This document shows, in pieces, positions 1-9,276 of a DNA stretch of 64,000 nt. Position 1 is the first letter of the stretch. Every line of letters starts with the position of its first letter. The notes beneath the pieces are model-generated. The model did not search any database, was not told where the DNA came from, and saw only the letters and a list, made by a program, of their open reading frames with translations. Made by a program: the position numbers and the translations under genes. Origin of the DNA: Streptomyces cadmiisoli (GTDB lineage Bacteria > Actinomycetota > Actinomycetes > Streptomycetales > Streptomycetaceae); the NCBI RefSeq assembly GCF_003261055.1, contig NZ_CP030073.1, positions 1,984,001-2,048,000 on the forward strand, in the 5' to 3' direction.

Positions 1-1914
1 CTCGCGGATCGCGTCGAGGCTCGCGGGGTCGACGAGGGCGGACAGGTCGCCGGGGTCCGCGCCGGTGGCGAGGGCGCGCACGAGCCGGCGCATGACCTTG
101 CCGTTGCGGGTCTTCGGCAGACCGGGCACGGAAACGACGCGGCCGGGCCGGAACGCGGCCCCGAGCGCGTCGGCGACCCGGCGCCGGATGCGTTCGAGGT
201 CCGCCGTGTCCAGGGTCCTGCCCGGCACGGGAACGGCGAACAGCCACAGGGACTCGCCCTTGACGGGGTCGGGGACGCCGACGGCGGCCGCCTCGGCGAG
301 TGCCGGGTCGGTGAGGGCGGCGTCCTCCGCCTCCGCGGGGCCCAGGCGTTTGCCGGCGACCTTGATGACGTCGTCGAGGCGCCCGTGCACGAACCACTCC
401 TGTCCCACCCGGGACACGAGGTCGCCGTGCGACCAGCGGCCGGGCCGCCGGCTGAAGTAGGCGTCGGCGAACCGCTTCCGGGCCCGCCACAGGCCCCGGG
501 TCATACCGGGCCAGGAGCGCCGCACGACCAGTTCCCCGATCCGGCCCTCGGGCACCTCGGTGCCGGAGTCGTCCTCGACACGGGCGTCGATGCCCAGACA
601 CGGTCCGGCGAATCCGCGGGGCGACTGGGGCAGGGTCGGCGCGGAGGCGAGCAGGGAGCCGCCGACCTCCGTACCGCCGCAGATGTTGATGACGGGGCTG
701 CGTCCGCCGCCGAACTCGGCGAAGTACCAGTGCCAGGCCTCCGCGGTCCACGGCTCCCCGGTGGAGCCGAGGACCCGCACCCGGGACGGCGCGGCGGGCC
801 GCGGCGGGTCGGCGCGCAGCATCGTCCGCGACAGGCTCGGCGAACTGCCGAACACGGTGACCTCGTGCTCGTCGAGCAGCCGCCGCAGGCGGCCGGCGTC
901 CGGATGGTCGATCGCGCCCTCGTAGGCCAGGACGCAGGCCCCGGCGAGGGCGGCGCCCACCGCGACGAGCGGGAACATGATCCAGCCGGGGTCGGTCACC
1001 CAGAACACCACGTCGTCGGGCCGGAGATCGAGGTTGAAGCGGGTCTCGCTGCCGACCTGCGCGGTGAAGCCCCCGTGGGTGTGGACCGCGCCCTTGGGGC
1101 GGCCGGTGGTGCCGGAGGTGTGCAGCAGGAGGAAGGGCGCTGCGGCGTCGAGCGAGACCGTCGCGGCGGGCTCGGCGGCGAGCACCTCGTCCCAGCCGGT
1201 CGCCGGCACCCGCTCCCCGGGACCGGCGGGCCGCTCGGGCACGACGACCAGCTGACGGACGTCGGGCGCCTCGGCGACCGCGCGGCGGGCCACCGCCGCC
1301 ATGTCGTGCGGGCGTCCGTGCCGGCCGCTGGTCCGGGCGGTCACCAGGACCCGGGCGCCGGAGTCGACGAGCCGGACGGCGAGTGCCCGCGCGCCGAAGC
1401 CGGAGAACAGCGGCACGAGGATCGCCCCGATGCGGGCGCAGGCGAAGATCAGCAAGAACGCCTCGGGCCCGGGCGGCAGATGGCACGCCACCCGGTCTCC
1501 GGCGCCGACGCCGAGGCGGCGCAGTCCGCCGGCCGCCCGGGCGCTGAGCGCGGTGACCTCGTCGTAGGCGAGCACCCCGCGGGTGCCGTCCTCCCGTTCC
1601 CAGCGCAGGGCGGGCGCCCGGCCGCGGCCCTGCCGGACGTGGCGCTCCAGGCAGGAGTCGACGAGGTTGGTGCGCCCGCCGGGGAACCACCGGGTGAAGG
1701 CGATGCCGCCGGACTCGTCGCACATCCGCTCGGGGCGCAGGTGCCAGACGATGCCGATGTCCTCGACGGCCCGCTCCCAGAACCACTCGGGGTCGGCCAC
1801 GGACCGGGCCTGGAGCGCGCGGTAACCGCCGTCGACGCCGTGCCGGCGGCAGAAGGCGGCGATGTTGCCGTGCTCGGTGAACTCCGCGGTCGGACGCCAC
1901 GCGTACGCGTTCAT
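1..1914 (-). CDS. Acyl-CoA synthetase (AMP-forming), C-terminus cut by window edge
   Basis: AMP-dependent synthetase/ligase of the acetoacetyl-/acyl-CoA synthetase type, which activates a carboxylic acid to its CoA thioester through an acyl-adenylate. Translating the minus strand from ATG at 1914 gives about 638 residues without a stop, so the last residues lie left of the window. Visible signatures are the P-loop HTSGTTGRPKG, the GSTGEPW and GGTEVGG adenylate segments, the hinge region GRLDDVIKVAGKRLGP and the A10-type lysine in PKTRNGKVMRR. Its ATG overlaps the stop of the upstream thiolase gene by ATGA, so the two are translationally coupled. With the MFS and thiolase genes it should form an uptake-activation-thiolysis operon. 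The acid substrate cannot be read from sequence. Confidence 0.9.
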   Translation of the reverse strand, partial: MNAYAWRPTAEFTEHGNIAAFCRRHGVDGGYRALQARSVADPEWFWERAVEDIGIVWHLRPERMCDESGGIAFTRWFPGGRTNLVDSCLERHVRQGRGRAPALRWEREDGTRGVLAYDEVTALSARAAGGLRRLGVGAGDRVACHLPPGPEAFLLIFACARIGAILVPLFSGFGARALAVRLVDSGARVLVTARTSGRHGRPHDMAAVARRAVAEAPDVRQLVVVPERPAGPGERVPATGWDEVLAAEPAATVSLDAAAPFLLLHTSGTTGRPKGAVHTHGGFTAQVGSETRFNLDLRPDDVVFWVTDPGWIMFPLVAVGAALAGACVLAYEGAIDHPDAGRLRRLLDEHEVTVFGSSPSLSRTMLRADPPRPAAPSRVRVLGSTGEPWTAEAWHWYFAEFGGGRSPVINICGGTEVGGSLLASAPTLPQSPRGFAGPCLGIDARVEDDSGTEVPEGRIGELVVRRSWPGMTRGLWRARKRFADAYFSRRPGRWSHGDLVSRVGQEWFVHGRLDDVIKVAGKRLGPAEAEDAALTDPALAEAAAVGVPDPVKGESLWLFAVPVPGRTLDTADLERIRRRVADALGAAFRPGRVVSVPGLPKTRNGKVMRRLVRALATGADPGDLSALVDPASLDAIRE

Positions 1915-3080
1915 GCCGCCCCGTTCTCGATCAGTGCGGCGATGCCCTGGCCGCCGCCGATGCACAGGGCGACCACCGCGTACCGGCCGCCGGTGCGGCG
2001 CAGTTCGTGGGCCGCCTTGAGGAGCAGCACGGTGCCGGTGGCGCCGATGGGGTGTCCGAGGGCGATGGCGCCGCCGTTGGGGTTGACCCGCTCGGGGTCG
2101 AGTCCGAGGGTGTCCAGGACCGCCAGTACCTGGGCCGCGAACGCCTCGTTGAGCTCGACCACGTCGATGTCGTCGAGGGTGAGGTCGTTGCGGCGCAGCA
2201 GGACGCGCACGGCGTCGGCGGGCGCGAGGCCCATGATCTCCGGTTCCAGCGCGGTGACGGCCGTGTCGCGCAGGCGGCACAGGGGCGTGGTGCCCGGGGC
2301 GAGGTCGGCGGTGCGCATCAGCAGGACGGCGGCGGCGCCGTCGTTGAGGCCGGCGGAGTTCCCGGCGGTGACCGTGCCGTCCGGCGCGAAGGCGGCGGGG
2401 AGGGCGGCGAGTTTCTCCACGGTCGTACCGGGCCGGGGGTGCTCGTCGCGTTCGACCATGCCGTCCGCGGTGGCGACGGGCACGATCTGCTCCTCGAACC
2501 GGCGGGAGGCGACGGCCGCGGCGGCGCGTCGCTGGCTCTCGGCGGCCCAACGGTCCTGCCGCTCGCGGGAGATGCCGTGGCGCCGCGCGACGAGTTCGCC
2601 GGTCACGCCCATCGGGTAGTTCCCGAACGGATCGGTGACCAGGGAGGTCGTGCCGTCGACGGAGGGCTGACCGGGGACTTCGCCGGGCGCGCGTTCGCCG
2701 TAGTCGAGCAGGGGCTGACGGGTCATCGACTCGTTGCCGCCGGCCACGACGACGTCGGCGGCACCGAGTGCGAGGCTCTGCGCGGCCGTCCACACCGCCT
2801 GGAGGCCGGAGCCGCACAGCCGGTTGACGTTGTGGGCGGTGACCCGCACCGGCAGGCCCGCGCTCAACGCGGCCCGCCGGGCGTTGAACGCCTCGGGGCC
2901 GACCTGGCCGACGCAGCCCAGCACCACCTCGTCCACGGCGCCGGGTTGCATCCCGGCGCGGACGACGGCCTCCCGGATCACCAGGGCGCCCAGCCGGTGG
3001 GTGCGAGCGGTGCTCAGGGCGCCTCGGCAGCGGCCGATCGGTGTGCGTGCGCCGTCGACGACGGCGATGTCCACGGGCAT
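1911..3080 (-). CDS. Thiolase family protein (acetyl-CoA C-acyltransferase)
   Basis: 389-residue thiolase that cleaves 3-ketoacyl-CoA with CoA or condenses two acyl-CoAs. The nucleophilic cysteine lies in NRLCGSGLQAV near residue 88, the catalytic histidine in GGAIALGHPIGATG and the second cysteine in VVALCIGGGQG near the C-terminus. The length matches the family (about 390-400 residues). ATG at 3080 is preceded by GAAGGAG about 8 nt upstream, which lies inside the end of the upstream MFS gene; the gap between the two genes is 5 nt. Its stop overlaps the acyl-CoA synthetase start. Family knowledge supports a role in beta-oxidation or ketoacyl-CoA breakdown; the particular acyl chain is unknown. 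Confidence 0.93.
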   Translation of the reverse strand: MPVDIAVVDGARTPIGRCRGALSTARTHRLGALVIREAVVRAGMQPGAVDEVVLGCVGQVGPEAFNARRAALSAGLPVRVTAHNVNRLCGSGLQAVWTAAQSLALGAADVVVAGGNESMTRQPLLDYGERAPGEVPGQPSVDGTTSLVTDPFGNYPMGVTGELVARRHGISRERQDRWAAESQRRAAAAVASRRFEEQIVPVATADGMVERDEHPRPGTTVEKLAALPAAFAPDGTVTAGNSAGLNDGAAAVLLMRTADLAPGTTPLCRLRDTAVTALEPEIMGLAPADAVRVLLRRNDLTLDDIDVVELNEAFAAQVLAVLDTLGLDPERVNPNGGAIALGHPIGATGTVLLLKAAHELRRTGGRYAVVALCIGGGQGIAALIENGAA

Positions 3081-3085
3081 CGGGG

Positions 3086-4423
3086 TCACTCCTTCGCTGG
3101 GTTCGCCGGGTTCGCGCGGTCGGCCGCCGCGGATGCGGACAGCAGCAGGCGGGCGTCCCGGTCGGGTCGCACGAGCAGCGCCGCGAGCAGGGCCCCGCCG
3201 ATCAGCAGGCAGGCGGCCAGGTCGAAGGCCCGGCCGTAGCCGACGCCCGGGTCCGGCGCGGCGTCGATGATCCGCCCCGTGACGTACGGGGCGAGCAGGC
3301 TGGACAGGGACGCGAGGGCGTACGACAGTCCGAGGGCGGCGCCGCGCCGGTCGGCCGGGCAGATGTCGGCGATCGCCGCGTTGGTGAGCGGTGTCTGCCC
3401 GTTGCCCGCGGAGAACGCGAGCACCAGCAGGGGCAGCAGCGCGACGGGACCGACCCGGGTGGTGAGCAGCATGCACACCCCGGCGAGCAGCGGCAGCAGG
3501 GCACCGAGGAGGCCCTGCGCGACGCGGGCGGTGCACCCCGCGCGCAGCAGCCGGTGCGCGACGACGCCCGCGGTGAGGACGAGTACGGCCATGGCGAGGG
3601 CGGGCAGGCCGACGGTCGCGCTGATCCGCGCGGCGCTGAAGCCGGCCCGTTCCTCCAGGAAGAGGGGCAGCCAGGCGAAGCCGAGGGCGAGGGTCCACAG
3701 GACGGCGAAGGTGGAGAGCGTGGCGCCCAGCCAGGTGCCGGTGGTGACGATGCGTCGCAGCGGTACGCGCACGCGTGCTGGGGGCCGGTCGGCCACGTCG
3801 GGTCCGAGCCGCACCGTGTACGGCCCGCCGCCGCCCAGCCGCAGCCACGCGGCGGCCCACAGCACTCCCGCCGCCCCGAGCAGTCCGAAGGCGGCGCGCC
3901 AGCCGAGGGTGTCGGTGACCAGGAGCACCAGCGGGGCGGCCAGGACGGTGCCGCCCGCGCCGCCGGCCACGACGACGGCCGAGGGCAGGGCGCGCCGCTT
4001 CTCGGGGTACCAGGTGAAGGCGGTGTGGTTGGCGAGCGGATAGCCCGGCCCCTCGCCCGCCCCGAGCACCACGCGGGTGGCGACGAGGGCGCCGAATCCG
4101 GCGGCCGGCAGCAGGATCGGCAGTTGCGCCGCCGCCCACACCAGGGCGAGCGCGGCGAGCAGGGGCCGGGGGCGGATGCGGTCGCCCAGGTGGCCGACGA
4201 GGCCGGCGGAGAGGCTGAACAGCAGGTAGAAGCTGCCGGCGACGGTGCCGAACTCGGTCGCGCTGAGCCCCAGTTCCTCCTTGACGGGGCCGGCGGTGAG
4301 CCCGAGGACGGCCTTGTCGGCGGCGTTGATGACGATGAACAGCGCCAGCAGGACCAGAACGGTGCGGGCCCGGGGGCCGGTTCCGTCGGAGGCGGGCGGC
4401 CCGGTGGGGGCCTGCACGGTCAT
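3086..4423 (-). CDS. MFS transporter, probable carboxylate uptake
   Basis: 445-residue major facilitator superfamily protein with about 12 hydrophobic segments, beginning near VLVLLALFIVINAADKAVLG and containing the loop 2-3 signature GHLGDRIRPRP. It is the first gene of a three-gene minus-strand operon with a thiolase and an acyl-CoA synthetase. This context suggests that it imports the acid that the synthetase activates (inference). It resembles the anion:cation symporter branch (organic acids), but substrate specificity cannot be assigned. Its promoter region is shared with the divergent TetR gene and contains two palindromes, so substrate-inducible derepression is likely. Confidence 0.88.
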   Translation of the reverse strand: MTVQAPTGPPASDGTGPRARTVLVLLALFIVINAADKAVLGLTAGPVKEELGLSATEFGTVAGSFYLLFSLSAGLVGHLGDRIRPRPLLAALALVWAAAQLPILLPAAGFGALVATRVVLGAGEGPGYPLANHTAFTWYPEKRRALPSAVVVAGGAGGTVLAAPLVLLVTDTLGWRAAFGLLGAAGVLWAAAWLRLGGGGPYTVRLGPDVADRPPARVRVPLRRIVTTGTWLGATLSTFAVLWTLALGFAWLPLFLEERAGFSAARISATVGLPALAMAVLVLTAGVVAHRLLRAGCTARVAQGLLGALLPLLAGVCMLLTTRVGPVALLPLLVLAFSAGNGQTPLTNAAIADICPADRRGAALGLSYALASLSSLLAPYVTGRIIDAAPDPGVGYGRAFDLAACLLIGGALLAALLVRPDRDARLLLSASAAADRANPANPAKE

Positions 4424-4543
4424 GCGCGGGTCCGCCGCTCGGCGTACCGGCTGCCGCTGTCGACGACTTGCCTGGGCTTCATCCGGGCCCCCTTCGCCCC
4501 GAACCGGGCTCCGGGCCGTGTGTCCGGCGCGCAGCCACAGCGG

Positions 4544-4565
4544 AACGGAACAGGCCCGTTCCGTT
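4544..4565. promoter_or_regulatory. Inverted repeat 1, candidate TetR operator
   Basis: AACGGAAC (4544-4551), 6-nt spacer, GTTCCGTT (4558-4565) form perfect 8-bp arms. The site lies in the divergent region between the MFS operon and the TetR gene and shares the CGGAAC/GTTCCG core with inverted repeat 2. It is placed to control the minus-strand MFS operon. Confidence 0.6.
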
Positions 4566-4586
4566 CGCCGGGAACGTACACCCGCC

Positions 4587-4614
4587 CCGGACGGAACGCA
4601 ACCGTTCCGTCCGG
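4587..4614. promoter_or_regulatory. Inverted repeat 2, candidate TetR operator
   Basis: CCGGACGGAACG (4587-4598), spacer CAAC, CGTTCCGTCCGG (4603-4614): perfect 12-bp arms. It covers the -35/spacer region just upstream of a TAGTCT -10 box (4618-4623) that serves the TetR gene, so autorepression is likely. Confidence 0.7.
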
Positions 4615-4629
4615 TGTTAGTCTCCGGCG

Positions 4630-5250
4630 GTGGACACGACCGGCCGAAACGCTCTCGATCCCCGTAGACCCACGGGCTCCGCGGTGTTGCGGGAGTCCGT
4701 GACCGAGACGATCCGGCGGGCGGTGTTCGAGGAACTGGCCGAGACCGGGTACGCCCGGATGTCGATGGAGGCCGTGACCCGCCGGGCCCGGGTCGGCAAG
4801 GCCGCGCTCTACCGCCGCTGGCCCGCCAAGGAGGCGATGGTGGTGGAGCTGGTCTCCGAGGCCGCCGCCGCCCATCTGCCGGCCGGCGCGGGCTCGGGTT
4901 CGCTGCGCGCCGACGTCGAACGGTTCGTCCGCGACACCATGGCCGATCTGCGCCATCCCCTGGTCGGCCGGATCGTTCCGGACCTGGTCGCCGAATCGGC
5001 CCGCAACCCCTCCCTGCGCGAGGCCCTCCACCGGGCGGTCCTCGCCCCGCGGCGCGCCGCGGTGGCGGAGCTGCTGCGGCAGGCGGTGGACCGCGGGGAA
5101 CTGTCCGCCGACCTCGACATGGGCCTGGCCGTGGACCTGTTCGGCGCCCCGCTGTACTTCCGGATGCTCGCGGTCGGCGGCCCGACCGACGACGCCTACG
5201 TCACCCGTCTGACGCACGCGGTGCTGGCGGCGCTGGCTTCGAGCCGTTAG
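4630..5250 (+). CDS. TetR/AcrR family transcriptional regulator
   Basis: 206-residue TetR-type repressor. The N-terminal helix-turn-helix is seen around residues 40-60 (MSMEAVTRRARVGKAALYRR followed by WPAKEAM), with a C-terminal TetR ligand domain. The GTG start at 4630 has no Shine-Dalgarno sequence, but a -10 box TAGTCT ends 6 nt before it, so the transcript is probably leaderless. It is divergent from the MFS-thiolase-acyl-CoA synthetase operon, and two GGAACG-type palindromes lie between them. It probably represses that operon and itself, with an acyl-CoA or the free acid as inducer (inference). Confidence 0.9.
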   Translation: MDTTGRNALDPRRPTGSAVLRESVTETIRRAVFEELAETGYARMSMEAVTRRARVGKAALYRRWPAKEAMVVELVSEAAAAHLPAGAGSGSLRADVERFVRDTMADLRHPLVGRIVPDLVAESARNPSLREALHRAVLAPRRAAVAELLRQAVDRGELSADLDMGLAVDLFGAPLYFRMLAVGGPTDDAYVTRLTHAVLAALASSR

Positions 5251-5355
5251 CCGCCGCCGCGGACGACGAACTGCCGTGTTTTGTCACGCGGATGCGTAGA
5301 CGCGCCGTACGGGATGCACCTACGGTCTCCGGGCAGCCAAGCCCTGGAGTACCGG

Positions 5356-6306
5356 ATGCGCCGTAGCTCCTCGCCCCTGTCCCTGGTCCTGCTGGGCCTC
5401 GGGGTCTTCCTGCTCGTCCTCGCGCCGATGCTCGCGTGGTACGTCAAACCACGCGCGGCGGTGAACCCGGTCGACATCGACGTGACCGCGGTCTACACCG
5501 GCACGGGCAGCTATTTCGACGTCGAAGAGACCGAGACGCTGCGCGACCGGCGGATCACGGTCACGCAGCGGGTGCGTGGCGACGTCGGCGACAGCGAGCG
5601 CAGTGGGAACGCGGTGTGGGACGTGGTCACCACGGTCGACACCGAGAAGTCCCTGCCCGCCGCCGATCCGCACGACGCGCTGGACTTCTCCACCGCCCGC
5701 TGGGTCACCGACCGCAGGAGCAACCGTCCGGCGCACTGCTGCCGGGAGCAGCCGTACCACGAGGGCGAGGCCTATCTGAAGTTCCCCTTCGACGTGCAGA
5801 AGCGCTCCTACCGCTGGTGGGACAGCCAGCTCGGCGCGACCGTCACCCTCGGCTACCGGGGCACCGAGAAGGTCCGCGGCTACCAGGGGTACGTCTTCAC
5901 GGGCACCGTTCCGCCGACCAGGGTCGGCGTCCGGCAGGTGCCGGGAGCGCTGGTCGGGCGCCCGGAGGCGTCGCAGGTGTTCGCCGAGGAGTGGTACTCC
6001 AACCACGGCATCAAGCTGATCATCGACCAGGCCACCGGCCGCGTGCTGTACGCCCAGTTGGGCCCCCGCCAGACGCTGCGCGCGCCGGGCGCGAAGAAGG
6101 ACGCGGTGGTGCTCCTCGACGTGCGGAAGCTGAGCCACACCGCGGCGACCCAGAAGTTCGCGGTCGGCAAGGCCGAGGAGGACAGCGCGCGGCTGCGGGC
6201 CGTCGGAACCACGGTGCCGATCACCGCGGCGGCCGCGGGCTTCGCCCTCGCGGTCGTGGGCGCCGTCCTGGTCGTGCGGGGGCGGACGCGTCCCGAGGAG
6301 GAGTGA
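5356..6306 (+). CDS. DUF3068 family membrane protein
   Basis: 316-residue protein with one hydrophobic helix near the N-terminus (LVLLGLGVFLLVLAPMLAWY), a long polar domain and a second helix near the C-terminus (VPITAAAAGFALAVVGAVLV). This gives two-pass topology with a large extracytoplasmic domain, as in the DUF3068/PorA-like family of actinobacteria. The ATG at 5356 was chosen over an in-frame GTG-type start at 5281 because GGAG sits 6 nt upstream and the hydrophobic helix then begins about 8 residues in. Family function is unknown. It has no obvious operon partner. Confidence 0.75.
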   Translation: MRRSSSPLSLVLLGLGVFLLVLAPMLAWYVKPRAAVNPVDIDVTAVYTGTGSYFDVEETETLRDRRITVTQRVRGDVGDSERSGNAVWDVVTTVDTEKSLPAADPHDALDFSTARWVTDRRSNRPAHCCREQPYHEGEAYLKFPFDVQKRSYRWWDSQLGATVTLGYRGTEKVRGYQGYVFTGTVPPTRVGVRQVPGALVGRPEASQVFAEEWYSNHGIKLIIDQATGRVLYAQLGPRQTLRAPGAKKDAVVLLDVRKLSHTAATQKFAVGKAEEDSARLRAVGTTVPITAAAAGFALAVVGAVLVVRGRTRPEEE

Positions 6307-6366
6307 CGCGCCGGCGGCGGTGCGAACGGGCTGCTCGTCCCGCCCGCACCGTCGGCGTGCGGGCCG

Positions 6367-7275
6367 TCAGGCGCCGCAGGACCTCAGGAACTTCCGGGTG
6401 CGGACCGCGATCGGCAGCGGCTTGTCCGGCTCGCACGGGTACATGTCCTGCTCGACGATCGCGAACAGGTCGACGCCCAGGCCCTGGGCCGCCGCCAGCA
6501 CCGGCTCCAGCGCGGGCACCCCGGTGGGGGGTTCGCACATCACGCCGCGCTGCACGGCCGGCCCGAACGGCACCTCGTTCGCGACGACGTCGGCGAGGAT
6601 CGCCGGGTCGACCTGCTTGAGGTGCAGATAGCCGATGCGCTCGCCGTACGTCTCGATCAGCTTGACGCTGTCGCCGCCGCAGTAGGCGTAGTGCCCGGTG
6701 TCCAGGCAGAGGTTGACCAGCCCGGCGTCGGTGGAGTCGAGGAAGCGCTCGACATGGGTCTCGGTGTCGATGTGGGTGTCGGCGTGCGGGTGGACCACGA
6801 TGTCCAGGCCGTACGTCTCCTTCACCTCGTGTCCGAGGCGTTCCATGCCCTTGGTCAGGTGGGACCACTGCTCGGTGGTGAGCTCCGGCGCCTCCAGGAT
6901 CTCGGCGGTCTTGTCGTCGCGCCAGAAGGAGGGGATCACCACCAGGTGCTTCGCGCCCATCGCCTGGGTGAGGGCGGCGACCTGGCCGACGTGCTCCCAG
7001 GTGGCGTCCCAGACGGAGGGGCCGCGGTGCAGTCCCGTGAAGACCGTGCCCGCGGAGACCTTCAGGCCGCGCCGGCCGACCTCGTCGGTGAGCCGGGCCG
7101 GGTCGGTCGGCAGATATCCGTACGGGCCCAGCTCGATCCACGGGTAGCCGGCTTCGGCGACCTCGTCCAGGAAGCGTTCCCAGGGCACCTGCTGGGGGTC
7201 GTCGGGGAACCAGACGCCCCACGAGTCGGGCGCCGAGCCCACCCGGATGCGGTCGAGATGGGGGGCGGTTGCCAT
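6367..7275 (-). CDS. Sugar phosphate isomerase/epimerase (TIM barrel, IolE/IolI-like)
   Basis: 302-residue AP-endonuclease-family-2 TIM-barrel protein. Characteristic segments are IRVGSAPDSWGVWFPDD at the N-terminus, WIELGPYGYLP, the metal-binding histidines in VVHPHADTHIDTE, CLDTGHYAYCGGD and YLHLKQVD. These are typical of inosose dehydratase (IolE) and related polyol isomerases. It is the last gene of the ABC transporter operon, starting 2 nt after the ATPase gene, so it probably acts on the imported sugar or inositol-like compound (inference). ATG at 7275 follows a GGGACCCC stretch with a weak ribosome site. The exact substrate is not determined. Confidence 0.85.
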   Translation of the reverse strand: MATAPHLDRIRVGSAPDSWGVWFPDDPQQVPWERFLDEVAEAGYPWIELGPYGYLPTDPARLTDEVGRRGLKVSAGTVFTGLHRGPSVWDATWEHVGQVAALTQAMGAKHLVVIPSFWRDDKTAEILEAPELTTEQWSHLTKGMERLGHEVKETYGLDIVVHPHADTHIDTETHVERFLDSTDAGLVNLCLDTGHYAYCGGDSVKLIETYGERIGYLHLKQVDPAILADVVANEVPFGPAVQRGVMCEPPTGVPALEPVLAAAQGLGVDLFAIVEQDMYPCEPDKPLPIAVRTRKFLRSCGA

Positions 7276-7277
7276 GA

Positions 7278-8195
7278 TCAGGGGGTCCCTTCGGGAGGTG
7301 CGGTGGATGCCTTCACGGGCGCCTGGAGTTCGTCCGCCTCGGGAAGCTCCTCCACGTCGACGCCGCGTACCTGGGCCAGTTCGTGCTTGAGGGCGGCGAG
7401 TTCGGCGCCGCCTGCCATGTGGTTGGTGAGTTCCTCCAGGCTGATCTCGCTGCGCTCGGCGGACAGTTCGAGGGTGCCGAGGCGCAGGACGCTGAAGTGG
7501 TCGCCGACCATGTAGGCGTGGTGCGGGTTGTGGGTGATGAAGATGACGCCGAGGCCGCGGTCGCGGGCGGCGGCGATGTACTTCAGCACCACACCGGACT
7601 GCTTGACGCCGAGGGCGGCGGTGGGCTCGTCCAGGATGAGGACTCGGGCGCCGAAGTAGACGGCCCGGGCGATGGCCACGCACTGGCGCTGACCGCCGGA
7701 GAGGGTGCCGATGGGCTGTTCCAGATCGTCCAGGACGATGCCCATGTTGCGCAGTTCCTCGTCGGCGGTGCGCTTCATCCGGGGGATGTCGAGACGGCGC
7801 ACGGGCCAAGGGCCCTTGGTCATCTCGGAGCCGAGGAAGAAGTTGCGCCAGACCGGCATGAGGGGGACGGTGGCGAGGTCCTGGTAGACGGTGGCGATAC
7901 CGCGGTCCAGGGCCTCGCGCGGGGTGGTGAAGCGCACCGGCTCGCCGTCGACGAGGACCTCGCCCTCGGTGTGCTGGTGCAGCCCCGAGACGATCTTGAT
8001 CAGGGTGGACTTGCCGGCGCCGTTGTCGCCGAGCACACAGGTGACCTTGCCGGGGTGGACGGCCAGGTCGACGCCGTGCAGGGCCCGGATGTTGCCGTAC
8101 GACTTGCCGGCGCCGCGCAGTTCGACGACGGGCCGGTCCGGGCCGGGGGCGGCGTCCGCCGGGACGCTCTCGTCGGTGCCGTTGGCGGTTGTCAT
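7278..8195 (-). CDS. Sugar ABC transporter ATP-binding protein (CUT2 type, single domain)
   Basis: 305-residue ABC ATPase. Walker A is [10 protein letters not shown] near residue 57, the signature LSGGQRQ near residue 165 and Walker [12 protein letters not shown] near residue 185. It has a single nucleotide-binding domain, unlike the double-domain RbsA/AraG proteins, and so resembles the FrcA (fructose) branch of CUT2 importers. It has an extra C-terminal tail rich in Glu/Leu (residues 265-300). The start is 4 nt after the permease stop. It energises uptake through the neighbouring permease; the dimer supplies both ATP sites. Confidence 0.92.
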   Translation of the reverse strand: MTTANGTDESVPADAAPGPDRPVVELRGAGKSYGNIRALHGVDLAVHPGKVTCVLGDNGAGKSTLIKIVSGLHQHTEGEVLVDGEPVRFTTPREALDRGIATVYQDLATVPLMPVWRNFFLGSEMTKGPWPVRRLDIPRMKRTADEELRNMGIVLDDLEQPIGTLSGGQRQCVAIARAVYFGARVLILDEPTAALGVKQSGVVLKYIAAARDRGLGVIFITHNPHHAYMVGDHFSVLRLGTLELSAERSEISLEELTNHMAGGAELAALKHELAQVRGVDVEELPEADELQAPVKASTAPPEGTP

Positions 8196-8199
8196 TGCG

Positions 8200-9276
8200 T
8201 CACCTCCGGGTCGCCGTGCGACTGACCCACAGATTGATGAGGACGGCCCCGAGCAGCATCACACCGAGGAAGGCCTTGAACCAGTCGGGGTTCCATCCGG
8301 CGTAGACGATGCCCTGGTTCACCATGCCGAACATGAAGGCGCCGAAGACCGGGCCGATGGCCGAGCCGTAGCCGCCGGTGAGCAGGCAGCCGCCGATCAC
8401 GGCCGCGGCGATGAAGATCAGCTCCTGGCCGACGCCCTCGCCGGACTGCACGGTGTTGAAGGAGAACAACTGGTGCATGCCGACGAACCAGGCCCCGAAG
8501 CCGACCAGCATGAACAGGGTGATCTTGGTGAAGGTCACCGGGACGCCGACCGCGCGGGCGCTGTCCTGGTTGCCGCCGACCGCGAAGATCCAGTTGCCGT
8601 ACTTGGTGCGCAGCAGCACCCAGGTCGCCAGCGCCGCGAACACCAGCCACCACACCACGGTGATCTTCACCTGGACGCCGCCGACGTCGAAGGACGAGGC
8701 GAAGATCGCCCTGGCCCCTTCGAAGCCGTCCATGTTGCTGATGTCGTCGGTCGCGACGTTGCCGGTGACCAGCTTGGTGATGGCGAGATTGACACCCTGG
8801 AGGATCAGGAAGGTCCCCAGGGTCACCAGGAAGCTCGGCAGTCCCGTTCTCACCAGCAGCCAGCCGTTGAACGCGCCGATGCCGAGCGACACCACGAGCG
8901 CGACGATCACGCCCATCCAGACGTTCAGGGTGAGCTGGTAGCTGAGCATGCTCGCGGTGAGCGCCGAGGTGATCACGGCGACGCCGGCCGACAGGTCGAA
9001 CTCGCCGCCGATCATCAGCAGCGCGACCGGCAGAGCCATGATCCCGATGGTCGACGCCTGGTAGAGCACCGTGGCCATCGAGTTGCCCTGGCGGACCGTG
9101 GGCGCGGCGATCAGGAAGAAGACGAGCACGGCCGCGGCGCCGAGGAAGACGCCCACCTCGGGCCGGGCGAGCAGCCGCAGCGCCAGGGGGCGTTCCCGGG
9201 TGCGCCCGTCGGCCCGGGGGCCGGGCGCCGACGGCGGGGACACCGTCGGCGCAGCCTGTTGGGTCATACCCATCAC
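8200..9276 (-). CDS. Sugar ABC transporter permease (CUT2/BPD_transp_2)
   Basis: 358-residue integral membrane protein with 8-10 hydrophobic segments, beginning about residue 35 after a Pro/Arg-rich leader. The conserved permease segment [20 protein letters not shown] lies near residue 85 and QGVNLAIT and [19 protein letters not shown] are further on, typical of RbsC/FrcB-type permeases. The start overlaps the stop of the binding-protein gene by 4 nt. Start choice is uncertain because three methionines occur in the first four codons (MMGM). It forms the translocation pore with the ATPase downstream. Confidence 0.92.
   Translation of the reverse strand: MMGMTQQAAPTVSPPSAPGPRADGRTRERPLALRLLARPEVGVFLGAAAVLVFFLIAAPTVRQGNSMATVLYQASTIGIMALPVALLMIGGEFDLSAGVAVITSALTASMLSYQLTLNVWMGVIVALVVSLGIGAFNGWLLVRTGLPSFLVTLGTFLILQGVNLAITKLVTGNVATDDISNMDGFEGARAIFASSFDVGGVQVKITVVWWLVFAALATWVLLRTKYGNWIFAVGGNQDSARAVGVPVTFTKITLFMLVGFGAWFVGMHQLFSFNTVQSGEGVGQELIFIAAAVIGGCLLTGGYGSAIGPVFGAFMFGMVNQGIVYAGWNPDWFKAFLGVMLLGAVLINLWVSRTATRR

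Noticed and set aside
385..2619. 744-codon plus-strand frame at the left end
   Set aside because: Antisense shadow of the acyl-CoA synthetase and thiolase, which show catalytic motifs on the minus strand.
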